Source of the DNA: Rahnella victoriana
GTDB taxonomy: Bacteria; Pseudomonadota; Gammaproteobacteria; Enterobacterales; Enterobacteriaceae
Length of the DNA stretch: 64,000 nt
Assembly (NCBI RefSeq): GCF_004330295.1
Contig: NZ_SJOJ01000004.1
Location: forward strand, 1-64,000
Reading direction: 5' to 3'
Positions 7,971 to 16,301 of this stretch are shown in pieces; the stretch's first letter is position 1, and every line of letters starts with the position of its first letter. Below the pieces are notes generated by a model. That model worked only from the letters and a program-made list of their open reading frames with translations, searched no databases and was not told the DNA's origin. The translations under genes were made by a program, and so were the position numbers.

Positions 7971-9566
7971 ATGAAACACAACATTTTAAAAATAAGCACA
8001 GGTTTACTGGCATTGGCGATCACCGGCGGCGTTTCTGCGAAAACGCTGGTTTACTGCTCCGAAGGCTCGCCTGAGCAATTCAACCCGCAGTTGTATACCT
8101 CGGGCACCTCGGTAGATGCGAGCGCCGCGCCGATTTATAACCGTCTGGTGGATTTCAAAATCGGCACCACCGAACTGGTGCCAAGCCTGGCGGAAAGCTG
8201 GGACGTCAGCGCGGACGGTAAAACCTATACCTTCCACCTGCGAAAAGGCGTGAAATTCCAGAGTAATAAGTTGTTCAAACCGACCCGTGATTTTAACGCC
8301 GATGACGTGATCTTTTCGTTCATGCGTCAGAAAGACGAAAATAATCCTTATCATAAAATTTCCGGCGGCACGTATCTGAACTTTGACAGCCTGAAAATGG
8401 GCGATCTGATCGGCAGCATTGATAAGGTGGATGACTACACTGTTCGCTTCAATCTGACCCGCCCTGAAGCGCCGTTTGTCGCCGATCTGGCGTGGTATTT
8501 TGCGTCAATCCTGTCGGCGGAATATGCGGATCAGATGCTCAAAGCCGGTACCCCCGAGAAACTCGATCAGGTCCCGGTCGGCACCGGTCCGTTTGAACTG
8601 ATGCAATACCAGAAAGACACCCGTCTGCTGTATAAAGCGTTCCCGGAATACTGGCAGGGCAAATCTAAAATTGACCGTCTGGTGTACACCATCACGCCGG
8701 ATGCCTCAATGCGTCTCGCAAAACTCGAGAAAAACGAGTGTCAGGTGATGCCGTTCCCGAACCCGGCTGACCTTGAGCGTATGCGCGCCAATAAAGACAT
8801 CAACCTGATGAGCAAGGCGGGCCTGAACACCGGTTTCCTTTCGTTCAACACGCAGAAAGCGCCGCTGAATAATGTGAAAGTGCGTCAGGCGCTGACCATG
8901 GCCATCAACAAACCGCAAATCATCGAAGCGGTATTCCACGGCACGGGCACCGTCGCCAAAACGCTGCTGCCGACCGGCGTCTGGAGCTACAACGACAAGC
9001 TGGTGGATTACGATTATTCACCGGAGAAAGCCAAAGCGTTGCTGGCAGAAGCCGGTATGCCGAACGGTTTTGATATCGACTTGTGGGCGATGCCGGTTCA
9101 GCGTCCTTACAACCCGAACGCCCGTCGTATGGCGGAAATGATCCAGTCAGACTGGGCGAAAATCGGCGTGAAAGCGCATATCGTCAGCTACGAATGGGGC
9201 GAATACCAGACCCGTATCCGTAACGGCGAGCACATGGCAGCATTAATGGGCTGGACGACCGCGAATGGTGACCCGGATAACTTCTTCGGTCCGCTGTTTA
9301 CCTGTAACGCCGCGAAGGGCGGGTCGAACTCCGCCAAATGGTGTTACGCGCCGTTTGACCAGCTGATTACCGAAGCGAAAGAAACCACCGATCATGCCAA
9401 ACGTGTCGCACTCTACGAGCAGGCCCAGCAGATGATGCACGATCAGGCACCGGCGGTGATGATCGCTCATTCGACGATCTTCGAACCGGTTCGTAAGGAA
9501 GTGACGGGATATGAAGTGGATCCGTTTGGGAAACATGTTTTTTATCAGGTGGATGTGAAGGAGTAA
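7971..9566 (+). CDS. DppA-like periplasmic dipeptide-binding protein (orphan)
   Basis: This 531-residue SBP_bac_5 receptor has a signal peptide ending GVSA at residue 23. It closely resembles E. coli DppA: LVYCSEGSPE at the mature start, PVGTGPFELM, the WAMPVQRPYNPNARRMAEM stretch and a C-terminal QAPAVMIAHSTIFEPVRKEV. DppA captures dipeptides and, in some species, haem for DppBCDF. No permease or ATPase genes adjoin it, so it is either an extra receptor for transporters encoded elsewhere or a chemotaxis ligand receptor. ATG 7971 is chosen over an in-frame ATG at 7824 because AGGG at 7961-7964 and the signal peptide fit there. Confidence 0.9.
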   Translation: MKHNILKISTGLLALAITGGVSAKTLVYCSEGSPEQFNPQLYTSGTSVDASAAPIYNRLVDFKIGTTELVPSLAESWDVSADGKTYTFHLRKGVKFQSNKLFKPTRDFNADDVIFSFMRQKDENNPYHKISGGTYLNFDSLKMGDLIGSIDKVDDYTVRFNLTRPEAPFVADLAWYFASILSAEYADQMLKAGTPEKLDQVPVGTGPFELMQYQKDTRLLYKAFPEYWQGKSKIDRLVYTITPDASMRLAKLEKNECQVMPFPNPADLERMRANKDINLMSKAGLNTGFLSFNTQKAPLNNVKVRQALTMAINKPQIIEAVFHGTGTVAKTLLPTGVWSYNDKLVDYDYSPEKAKALLAEAGMPNGFDIDLWAMPVQRPYNPNARRMAEMIQSDWAKIGVKAHIVSYEWGEYQTRIRNGEHMAALMGWTTANGDPDNFFGPLFTCNAAKGGSNSAKWCYAPFDQLITEAKETTDHAKRVALYEQAQQMMHDQAPAVMIAHSTIFEPVRKEVTGYEVDPFGKHVFYQVDVKE

Positions 9567-9585
9567 AAGCGGCTAGTTCAGTTAA

Positions 9586-9706
9586 CTCCCTTCCCAGCGA
9601 AAGGAAGGGCTGGGATAGTAAAGAAAAATCAAAAATTTGAAGCGTACATGAGTAACGGTGTTAGTCCTTAAAACCCCCTCCCAGCCTCCCCCTTCGCAGG
9701 GGGAGG
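9586..9706. repeat. Miniature inverted-repeat element, copy 2
   Basis: The left end is a degenerate palindrome (CCCTTCC with GGAAGGG, 9588-9609), which may also act as a hairpin after the dppA-like gene. The AT-richer core reads AAAAATCAAAAATTTGAAG and ends TTAGTCCTTAAAA. The right end is a perfect palindrome CCTCCCCCTTCGCAGGGGGAGG. Core and ends align with the copy at 57.8 kb. Confidence 0.75.
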
Positions 9707-9809
9707 AGTAAAAGCGCCGATCTGCTCCACCTTCGCAGGGGCAGGAGTAAAAGCGCGGATCTGCTCCATCTTCGCAGGGGCAGGAGTAAAAGCGCGGATC
9801 TGCTCCCTC
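9693..9809. repeat. 39-bp tandem repeat, three units
   Basis: Units start at 9693, 9732 and 9771. Each reads TTCGCAGGGG then (G/C)AGGAGTAAAAGCGC and ends GATCTGCTCC plus three variable bases. Differences between units are few, pointing to recent slippage or unequal recombination. The unit starts with the terminal palindrome of the flanking miniature elements, so the array seems to have grown between two of them. A minus-strand frame across it codes only for a repeated leucine/arginine pattern and is not a gene. Confidence 0.85.
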
Positions 9810-9900
9810 CCCTGCGAAGGGGAGGGCTGGGGTGGGGTATCAAAGGAAAATCAAGAAGTTGAGGTGTGCATTAGTAATGGTGTTAGCCCTTTAAGACCCT
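9803..9900. repeat. Miniature inverted-repeat element, copy 3 (right end eroded)
   Basis: The left end CTCCCTCCCCTGCGAAGG and its G-rich arm to TATCAAAGG match the copy at 57.8 kb, as does the core (AAAATCAAGAAGTTGAGG, then GTTAGCCCTTTAAGA). The right palindrome is missing or decayed where the element meets the 3' end of yfcH, whose stop codon begins at 9901-9903. Confidence 0.7.
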
Positions 9901-10797
9901 TCATCCCAACACATCCTCCAGCGCTTCTTTCAATTCCTGATGCTTAAAAATAAACCCTGCCGCTTCCAGCCTGCGCGGGACGGCGCGTTGTCCGCCGAGC
10001 ACCAGTACGGCGGATTCCCCCATCAGTAACCGCACCACCGGCGCGGGCGCACGGATAAAGGCGGGGCGGTGCAGCACTTCCCCCAGCAGGGCGCTGAATT
10101 GTTCGTTACGAGCCGGATAAGGCGACACCATATTGAACGGGCCGGAAAGTGTCTCGTGAGCGAGCAGGAATAAAATCCCGTCAATCATGTCGTCAATATG
10201 GATCCACGGCATGTATTGCTGACCATCCCCCAGCGGGCCGCCGAGACCGGCGCGGTAGGGCAGAACCATTTTTGCCAGCGCGCCGCCTTTTTTAGCCAGC
10301 ACGATACCGGTTCTCAGCAGACAAACCCGGGTCTGCGGGCTTTGGGCTGTCATCGCCAGCGCTTCCCAGCGGGCGCAAAGCTGCCAGGTAAATTGCTTGT
10401 CAGGCGGCTCGTCTTCAGGCACCAGCGCCTGCCCCTGATCGCCGTAATAGCCTACTGCCGAACCGGAAATAAACACTGAAGGCGGCGTTTGGCTGGCATT
10501 TATCAGCGTCGCCAGTTTCTCCGTCAGCTGCCAGCGGCTTTCACACAGCAACGCTTTCTGATCTTTCGTCCAGCGTTTATCGGCAATCGGCTCACCCGCC
10601 AGATTAATCACGGCATCAAAACCGTCCAGCGTGGTTTTGCCTGTCAGCGTTTCCCAAATCTGAACCGCGGGGCCGAGTAATTTTGCCGCGCGTTCCGGGG
10701 CGCGGCTCAGCGCGGTAATCTGATGAGAGTGACTGAGAAGTTGTTCGGTCAGTTTGCGGCCAATCAGGCCGGTCGCGCCGGTAATCAAGATCTTCAT
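9901..10797 (-). CDS. yfcH: YfcH, SDR39U1-family NAD(P)-binding epimerase-like protein
   Basis: This 298-residue protein has the N-terminal Rossmann glycine motif [10 protein letters not shown] and the family's [12 protein letters not shown] and [12 protein letters not shown] stretches, with a DUF1731-type C-terminus (about 250-298, ending [10 protein letters not shown]). The family resembles nucleotide-sugar epimerases and the plant division protein GC1, but its substrate is unknown. It sits downstream of yfcG on the same strand with a 150-bp gap. Its last codons abut a decayed miniature repeat, so the extreme C-terminus may have been affected. Confidence 0.93.
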   Translation of the reverse strand: MKILITGATGLIGRKLTEQLLSHSHQITALSRAPERAAKLLGPAVQIWETLTGKTTLDGFDAVINLAGEPIADKRWTKDQKALLCESRWQLTEKLATLINASQTPPSVFISGSAVGYYGDQGQALVPEDEPPDKQFTWQLCARWEALAMTAQSPQTRVCLLRTGIVLAKKGGALAKMVLPYRAGLGGPLGDGQQYMPWIHIDDMIDGILFLLAHETLSGPFNMVSPYPARNEQFSALLGEVLHRPAFIRAPAPVVRLLMGESAVLVLGGQRAVPRRLEAAGFIFKHQELKEALEDVLG

Positions 10798-10947
10798 AAC
10801 GTGATCCTTAACTGTCTGAATACGCGGATGAACTGTCTTTCATCATAGTTGAGTCGCCGCCATTAACTCGCGATATGGAGCACAATTAAGCATTTTCGTT
10901 CTAAGGGGAGGGTGAACGCCTCCGGCAGGAACCGGAGACGGAAGGGC

Positions 10948-11577
10948 TTACTGCGCCTGCGCTAAGGCATAAGCTTTCTGCGTGGCGGGACGGCTTTTCA
11001 CCCGTTCGAACCAGTTGCGCACGGCAGGGTATTCCGCCAGATCAATACGCTGGCGTTCATGCGCTACCACCCACGGATACGTGGCCATATCGGCAATACT
11101 GTACTGGTCACCGGCAATATAGGCGTTTTTCTCTAACTGCCGGTTCAGCACGCCATACAGACGCTGGGTTTCCTGCAGGAAACGCTCAATGGCGTAAGGC
11201 ACCGGCTGCGGGGCGTAATGGGTAAAGTGATGGTTTTGCCCCAGCATCGGACCAAATCCGGCCACCTGCCACGTCAGCCATTCCAGCGTGAGGGTACGCT
11301 CACGCAACTCTTTACTGAGGAATTTGCCGGTTTTTTCTGCCAGATATTGCAAAATTGCGCCAGACTCAAAAACACTGACCGGCGCGCCGCCATCAACGGG
11401 CTGACTGTCAACAATGGCCGGGATTTTATTGTTGGGTGAGATGGCAAGGAATTCAGGTTTGAACTGCTCCCCGGCGCTGATATCAATGCGGTGAAGCCGG
11501 TATTGCAGGCCACTCTCTTCAAGAAAAAGAGAAATTTTATGGCCGTTAGGTGTTGGTGCGTAATAAAGATCGATCAT
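10948..11577 (-). CDS. yfcG: YfcG, GST-like disulfide-bond oxidoreductase
   Basis: This 209-residue protein has an N-terminal thioredoxin-fold GST domain beginning MIDLYYAPTPNGHKISLFLEE, with SPNNKIPAIVD and FESGAILQYLAEKTG (glutathione contacts), and a C-terminal helical domain containing GQNHHF and YSIADMATYPW. In E. coli the homologue YfcG (Nu-class GST) uses glutathione to reduce disulfide bonds and has little classic transferase activity. It is divergent from yfcD across 316 bp. Confidence 0.94.
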   Translation of the reverse strand: MIDLYYAPTPNGHKISLFLEESGLQYRLHRIDISAGEQFKPEFLAISPNNKIPAIVDSQPVDGGAPVSVFESGAILQYLAEKTGKFLSKELRERTLTLEWLTWQVAGFGPMLGQNHHFTHYAPQPVPYAIERFLQETQRLYGVLNRQLEKNAYIAGDQYSIADMATYPWVVAHERQRIDLAEYPAVRNWFERVKSRPATQKAYALAQAQ

Positions 11578-11893
11578 ATTGCCTCCTGCGTTGTTTTAAT
11601 CACTTTCCGCGACGTGCGGGGCGGGATGCGCCAATGTGGAATTGGTAATCACAAGCTTCTTATCTGAAGTAATAGGGTATCATAATGCAGATGAAGAGCG
11701 GCCTATGTCAGAGTTGTCTGATGGCGAACTTTGCGGGGTGACATAGCTTTTACGTTGCGAGAGCGCATCCATAGCTATTGAAGCCACCCTGCAGACCCAG
11801 ATAGAATCTCGGGACATTACCGACGTGTTGCAAAATCACAGCGCACAGACTTATTGCGCACAGACCAGCGCTTAAAAGAGAAGGTTCCAGCGG
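11578..11893. other. Divergent promoter region of yfcG and yfcD
   Basis: This 316-bp gap contains no convincing gene. A TATCAT -10-like hexamer near 11679 is followed by AT-poor sequence running to yfcD. I see no clear operator. Confidence 0.4.
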
Positions 11894-12508
11894 ATGTCAG
11901 AACAAGAGCAAAACATCAGTACGGATGAGTGGGTTGATATCGTCAACGAAGACAACGAGGTCATTGCCCAGGCCAGCCGACAACAAATGCGCGCTCAGGT
12001 CCTGCGTCACCGTGCCAGCTACATTGTGGTTCATGACGGAATGGGGAATATTTTGGTTCAGCGCAGGACTGAAACCAAAGACTTCTATCCGGGCTGGCTG
12101 GATGCCACCGCCGGTGGTGTGGTGCAAAGCGGCGAAAATATTCTGGACTCTGCCCGCCGAGAAGCGGAAGAAGAACTGGGCATTGCCGGTGTGCCGTTTG
12201 CCGAGCACGGTCAGTTCTATTTCGAGGAAGAGAATAAATGCCGCGTATGGGGCGCGCTGTTCAGTTGCGTATCCCACGGTCCGTTTGCCCTGCAGGAAGA
12301 AGAGATCGACTCTGTCCGCTGGATGAAACCGGAAGAAATTACCGCGCGTTGTGATGAATTCACGCCGGATTCCCTGAAAGCGTTGTCTTTATGGATGACG
12401 CGCAACAACGAAAAAGAGCACGGTAAACCGCTGACCCGTGAAGTTACCGCCCCTGTCGCTGAAGAGAAAGGCAATCAGGAAGACGCGTCACCGAAAGACG
12501 ATATCTGA
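11894..12508 (+). CDS. yfcD: YfcD, Nudix hydrolase
   Basis: This 204-residue protein of the IPP-isomerase-like Nudix group carries [11 protein letters not shown] near the start and the Nudix box around [23 protein letters not shown] (matching GX5EX7REUXEEXGU) at about residues 76-98. E. coli YfcD has about 180 residues; here an acidic, low-complexity tail (after about 180, ending ASPKDDI) accounts for the difference. The substrate is unknown for the family. Ribosome site AGAAGG precedes ATG 11894. It ends at a hairpin shared with the convergent LacI-type gene. Confidence 0.93.
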   Translation: MSEQEQNISTDEWVDIVNEDNEVIAQASRQQMRAQVLRHRASYIVVHDGMGNILVQRRTETKDFYPGWLDATAGGVVQSGENILDSARREAEEELGIAGVPFAEHGQFYFEEENKCRVWGALFSCVSHGPFALQEEEIDSVRWMKPEEITARCDEFTPDSLKALSLWMTRNNEKEHGKPLTREVTAPVAEEKGNQEDASPKDDI

Positions 12509-12517
12509 TCCTGCCTT

Positions 12518-12546
12518 ACGGGCGATCCCGCATCGCCCGTACTCTT
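12518..12546 (+). terminator. Terminator between yfcD and the LacI-type gene
   Basis: A perfect 9-bp stem ACGGGCGAT/ATCGCCCGT with a 5-base loop is followed by ACTCTTTT. It lies 10 bp after yfcD. Confidence 0.8.
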
Positions 12547-13563
12547 TTAGCAACTGTCCCGCTTGCACAATGACGAGGCAATCGTCACTTCTTCCCATTC
12601 CTCATCATGAATTCTCGCCAGCAATGCCTGCGCGGCCCTGACGCCAATCTCTTTATGCGGGATGGCAATCGTAGTCAGCGGCGGCTGGCACACTTTACTG
12701 ACATCCGCATTGCCGAATCCGACGACCGCCAGATCGTCCGGCACCTTGATGCGTCTGCGCTGGCATTCATACAACGCGCCACAGGCCAGATCATCGGAGA
12801 CACACACCAGCGCGTCGATTTCCGGCCAGGCCAGAAGGAATTCCGGCAACTGTTGTGCGCCGGTGGAAAAGCAGGCCGGTTCGGCGGCATTGATCACCCG
12901 GTGCGGTGACATGTGCGCTTTCAGCATCGCCTTACGCCATCCCTGAAGATGCTGCTGGAAAATCCACTGTTCCTGATTGGCGCACAGCATGCCGATATTC
13001 TGGTAACCCTTTGCCACCACGGTCTGCGTCAGCTGAAACATCGCTTCCACGTAATCAATACCGATATTCATGTCGATCGGCGAATCGGTCAGCGCCCCGA
13101 TTTCCAGTACCGGAATCGTCAGGTTATCCAGCCATTGCCGGACGTTGGCGGAATGTTCGACCGACAGCAAAATCGCTGCCGCCAGATTGTAGGAGAGCAG
13201 CGTTTCCAGCAGTTTTTCTTCACGCTCAATACGGTGCTGAGATTCCGCCAGCATGATCTGATAACCCGCCGGTTGCAGCACTTTCTGCAATCCGGCAAAC
13301 ATTTCGGCACAGCCCGCTTCGGACAGGCTTGGCACAATCATGGCAATGGTATTTGACGAGGCAGATGCCAGTGAACTGGCCGCCTGATTAGGCAGATAGC
13401 CCAGCTGACTGACCGCTTCTTCGATCTTCTCCCGCAGCTTATCGGAAACCTGTTCAGGCGTTCGCAGCGCACGGGAAACGGTCATGCTGCCCACGCCTGC
13501 AAGCTGTGCGACATCGGCCAGCGTCACTCTTCCGGTACTGCGTCTCTTCTTGTTAATGGACAT
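12547..13563 (-). CDS. LacI/GntR-type transcriptional regulator of the adjacent PTS operon
   Basis: This 338-residue repressor has the N-terminal helix-turn-helix VTLADVAQLAGVGSMTVSRA (about 13-32) with hinge sequence up to ASSLASASS, and a periplasmic-binding-like sugar domain with DALVCVSDDLACGALYECQRR. It is most like GntR/IdnR of gluconate metabolism. It is divergent from the PTS/transketolase genes with two perfect palindromes between them, so it very probably controls them and itself; the inducer, likely a sugar phosphate or sugar acid, is unknown. Confidence 0.9.
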   Translation of the reverse strand: MSINKKRRSTGRVTLADVAQLAGVGSMTVSRALRTPEQVSDKLREKIEEAVSQLGYLPNQAASSLASASSNTIAMIVPSLSEAGCAEMFAGLQKVLQPAGYQIMLAESQHRIEREEKLLETLLSYNLAAAILLSVEHSANVRQWLDNLTIPVLEIGALTDSPIDMNIGIDYVEAMFQLTQTVVAKGYQNIGMLCANQEQWIFQQHLQGWRKAMLKAHMSPHRVINAAEPACFSTGAQQLPEFLLAWPEIDALVCVSDDLACGALYECQRRRIKVPDDLAVVGFGNADVSKVCQPPLTTIAIPHKEIGVRAAQALLARIHDEEWEEVTIASSLCKRDSC

Positions 13564-13602
13564 TCACGATCCTGACCTTAACTGCGCATCTTGCGCACAA
13601 TG

Positions 13603-13618
13603 TATACCCACAGGTATA
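13603..13618. promoter_or_regulatory. TATACC/GGTATA dyad upstream of the LacI-type gene
   Basis: Perfect 6-bp arms around CACA lie 40 bp upstream of the regulator start. A further TATACC occurs at 13702-13707, where the minus strand reads TATACT, a good -10 hexamer for the regulator. The dyad could be a leader hairpin or an autoregulatory site. Confidence 0.35.
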
Positions 13619-13756
13619 GCGAAAAAAGCGGGCCGCAGCAGGACCGGCAAAACGGGAACCACGGCAGAATTCGGTAAATTATCGGCAATTTCCTGACAAA
13701 GTATACCGTTATTTATGCGATCCACGGACGGGTGATACCGCCGCGCGATTATTTTT

Positions 13757-13768
13757 GATAGCGCTATC
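13757..13768. promoter_or_regulatory. LacI-family operator O1 (GATAGCGCTATC)
   Basis: This perfect 12-bp palindrome, extending to 14 bp as TGATAGCGCTATCA, has a central CG pair typical of LacI/GntR operators. It lies 149 bp before the PTS IIA start and 194 bp before the regulator start. Confidence 0.75.
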
Positions 13769-13791
13769 ACAGATCTCAATGATAGAAGTTT

Positions 13792-13803
13792 GGTAGCGCT
13801 ACC
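13792..13803. promoter_or_regulatory. LacI-family operator O2 (GGTAGCGCTACC)
   Basis: A second perfect palindrome with the same TAGCGCTA core is centred 35 bp from the first, a spacing that allows cooperative binding on one DNA face. A weaker match, GTTAACGCTATC, is at 13825-13836. Confidence 0.75.
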
Positions 13804-13805
13804 TT

Positions 13806-13821
13806 TGTGATTTGTATCACA
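13806..13821 (+). promoter_or_regulatory. CRP-cAMP binding site of the PTS/transketolase operon
   Basis: TGTGATTTGTATCACA is a perfect TGTGA-N6-TCACA site, placed 3 bp from operator O2 and about 103 bp upstream of the PTS IIA start. It indicates catabolite control of the operon. Confidence 0.85.
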
Positions 13822-13916
13822 GATGTTAACGCTATCGCTGAAGTAGAGTCTGGATCGTTGGTGCGGTCTGGGGGAAATTTGACCGGCCATCTTCAAAAAT
13901 AAAACGGAGTATCACT

Positions 13917-14360
13917 ATGCTGAATGATTGGCTGACCTCTGAACGAATTCAGATCAGAACGGATATCACGGACTGGCGGCAGGCAGTGGAAGTCAGTGCA
14001 CAACCGCTGCTGAAAGAAGGGACAATTACCCCGGAGTACCTGACGGCAATTTTTGCCCAACGGGAAAAACTGGGGCCGTATTTTGTGCTGGCACCCGGCA
14101 TCGCCATGCCTCATGCCAGACCGGAAGAGGGCGCACACGGATTAGGGTTATCACTGCTGACATTGCCGCACGGCGTCGTGTTTAATTCAGAAGATAACGA
14201 CCCGGTGTACACGGTGGTGATGTTATCGGCACCGGATAAGCACAGCCATATTGAGCTGATTTCCGAACTGGCTGAATTATTTTCCTGCGATGAGGATATG
14301 CAGAAAATACATCAGGCCGGAACGATAAGCGAAATACAGGATGTGATATCCCGCTATTAA
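13917..14360 (+). CDS. PTS IIA component, mannitol/ascorbate (UlaC-like) type
   Basis: This 147-residue cytosolic phosphocarrier has the PTS_EIIA_2 signature GIAMPHARPEEG, with His66 as the predicted site phosphorylated by HPr. It resembles UlaC and SgcA. It is the first gene of the operon, with ribosome site ACGGAG before ATG 13917, behind LacI operators and a CRP site. A 128-bp gap separates it from the IIB gene. Confidence 0.92.
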   Translation: MLNDWLTSERIQIRTDITDWRQAVEVSAQPLLKEGTITPEYLTAIFAQREKLGPYFVLAPGIAMPHARPEEGAHGLGLSLLTLPHGVVFNSEDNDPVYTVVMLSAPDKHSHIELISELAELFSCDEDMQKIHQAGTISEIQDVISRY

Positions 14361-14488
14361 TTTGAGTTAATACCGAAATAAAGTGACGCGTTAAATAAAA
14401 AGGAATTCAGACCTCTCAGATGCATTTTCACAGGCAGCTGATACGGTATTCTACATTTTAAAAAACAGATAAATAACAGGTGAATAAT

Positions 14489-14770
14489 ATGAAAATCATG
14501 GCGATTTGTGGTTCCGGTTTAGGCAGCAGCTTTATGGTGGAAATGAACATCAAGAAAGTCCTGAAGAAACTCAATATTCAGGCGGATGTTCAGCACTCCG
14601 ATTTGTCATCGGCCATTCCGGGCGAAGCCGATCTGTTCGTGATGGCAAAGGATATCGCCGCCAGTGCCAGCATTCCTGAAAACCAGCTGGTGGTGATCAC
14701 CAATATCATTGATATTAATGAACTTGAAACAAAACTGATTACCCATTTTGAAAAACATCCAGTGTCCTGA
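14489..14770 (+). CDS. PTS IIB component, ascorbate/lactose-type
   Basis: This 93-residue protein opens MKIMAICGSGLGSS; Cys7 in the P-loop-like CGSGLG is the predicted phosphocysteine that passes phosphate from IIA to the incoming sugar. ATG 14489 is preferred to an in-frame GTG at 14480 because AGGTGA (14478-14483) is a well-placed ribosome site and the short N-terminus fits UlaB-type IIB proteins. It is a stand-alone subunit between IIA and IIC. Confidence 0.92.
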   Translation: MKIMAICGSGLGSSFMVEMNIKKVLKKLNIQADVQHSDLSSAIPGEADLFVMAKDIAASASIPENQLVVITNIIDINELETKLITHFEKHPVS

Positions 14771-14820
14771 CCGGCGCTGAATAACCCTACAAATAAAACA
14801 AATAGACAAACGAGGTGGAT

Positions 14821-16197
14821 ATGTTTATCCAGGAAACGCTCAAGTTTGTGGTTGATATATTAAAGGTGCCTTCCGTTCTGGTCGGGCTTATCGCATTAAT
14901 CGGTCTGGTGGCACAAAAGAAAAACTTTTCTGATGTGGTGAAAGGTACGGTGAAAACAATACTGGGCTTCCTGGTATTGGGCGGTGGTGCGACCGTACTG
15001 GTCGGCTCATTAAATCCATTAGGCGGGATGTTTGAACACGCCTTTAATATCCAGGGTATTATTCCTAATAACGAAGCGATTGTTTCCATCGCGCTGGAGA
15101 AATTCGGTGCGCCGACCGCCTTAATTATGGCCTTCGGTATGGTGGCAAACCTGATCGTGGCACGTTTCACCCGTCTGAAATATGTGTTCCTGACCGGGCA
15201 TCACACGTTCTACATGGCCTGTATGATCAGCGTCATCCTGACGGTCGCCGGTTTCGAAGGCATCTCGCTGGTGTTTACCGGTTCCCTGACACTGGGTTTG
15301 ATCATGGCGTTCTTCCCGGCGCTGGCGCAGCGTTACATGCGTAAAATCACCGGCAGCGACGACGTGGCCTTCGGCCATTTCGGCACCATCGGGTATGTTT
15401 TATCCGGCTGGATCGGCAGCAAGGTCGGTAAAGGTTCACGTTCTACGGAAGAAATGAATCTGCCGAAAAACCTCAGCTTCCTGCGCGACAGTTCTATTTC
15501 TATCTCTCTCACCATGATCATCATTTACCTGATTATGGCGGTATTCGCCGGTCAGGTCTTTGTTGAAGCCACCTACAGCGCGGGCCAGAACTATCTGGTG
15601 TACGCCATCATCATGGCGATTACCTTCGCGGCCGGTGTGTTCATCATTCTGCAGGGTGTGCGTCTGATCCTGGCGGAAATCGTTCCGGCATTCGTCGGCT
15701 TCTCCGAGAAGCTGGTACCTAATGCGCGGCCTGCGCTGGACTGTCCGGTGGTCTATCCGTACGCGCCGAATGCCGTGCTGATTGGCTTCCTGTTCAGCTT
15801 CCTTGGCGGTCTGGTGGGGCTGTTCCTGTTAGGGCAAATGCATCTGGTGCTGATCCTGCCGGGCGTGGTGCCACACTTCTTCACCGGTGCGACGGCGGGC
15901 GTGTTCGGTAATGCCACCGGCGGACGTCGCGGGGCGATGGTCGGTGCCTTTGCCAACGGCGTGCTGATTACCTTCCTGCCGGTTCTGTTGTTGCCGGTGC
16001 TGGGCGCGCTGGGCTTTGCCAATGCCACCTTCTCCGACGCGGACTTCGGCGTTATCGGCATCCTGCTGGGTAATCTGGCCCGCTTCATGTCGAAGGAAGG
16101 CATCATGGCGCTGATTGTTGGCATCTTCGCGGTACTGGTTGCCTGGAACTATCTGGGCAAAAAACCGGTGGCTGAGAAAGAAGTCACTGAGAAGTAA
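14821..16197 (+). CDS. PTS IIC component, UlaA (ascorbate) family
   Basis: This 458-residue integral membrane permease has about ten or more hydrophobic spans and UlaA-like signatures: LTGHHTFYMACMI, the cytoplasmic FGHFGTIGYVLSGWIGSKVGKG, and CPVVYPYAPNAVLIGF. It would carry and help phosphorylate a sugar or sugar acid. UlaA itself transports L-ascorbate, but no ula degradation genes are present here, so the substrate need not be ascorbate. ATG 14821 is favoured over GTG 14815 because GAGGTG at 14812-14817 would be its ribosome site. Confidence 0.92.
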   Translation: MFIQETLKFVVDILKVPSVLVGLIALIGLVAQKKNFSDVVKGTVKTILGFLVLGGGATVLVGSLNPLGGMFEHAFNIQGIIPNNEAIVSIALEKFGAPTALIMAFGMVANLIVARFTRLKYVFLTGHHTFYMACMISVILTVAGFEGISLVFTGSLTLGLIMAFFPALAQRYMRKITGSDDVAFGHFGTIGYVLSGWIGSKVGKGSRSTEEMNLPKNLSFLRDSSISISLTMIIIYLIMAVFAGQVFVEATYSAGQNYLVYAIIMAITFAAGVFIILQGVRLILAEIVPAFVGFSEKLVPNARPALDCPVVYPYAPNAVLIGFLFSFLGGLVGLFLLGQMHLVLILPGVVPHFFTGATAGVFGNATGGRRGAMVGAFANGVLITFLPVLLLPVLGALGFANATFSDADFGVIGILLGNLARFMSKEGIMALIVGIFAVLVAWNYLGKKPVAEKEVTEK

Positions 16198-16301
16198 TTC
16201 CCTGTATTACTACGTTTATTAACTCCATCCGGGAAACACTGTCCTGCCTGTTAGCAATAACAGGCCAGGATAAGTGCTCACTAAAATAAGGACCCATCAA
16301 G

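Noticed and set aside
9661-9843. 60-codon minus-strand frame with repeated leucine/arginine blocks
   Set aside because: It is a translation of the 39-bp tandem array and palindromes; the repetition follows the DNA repeat, and there is no ribosome site or homologue.
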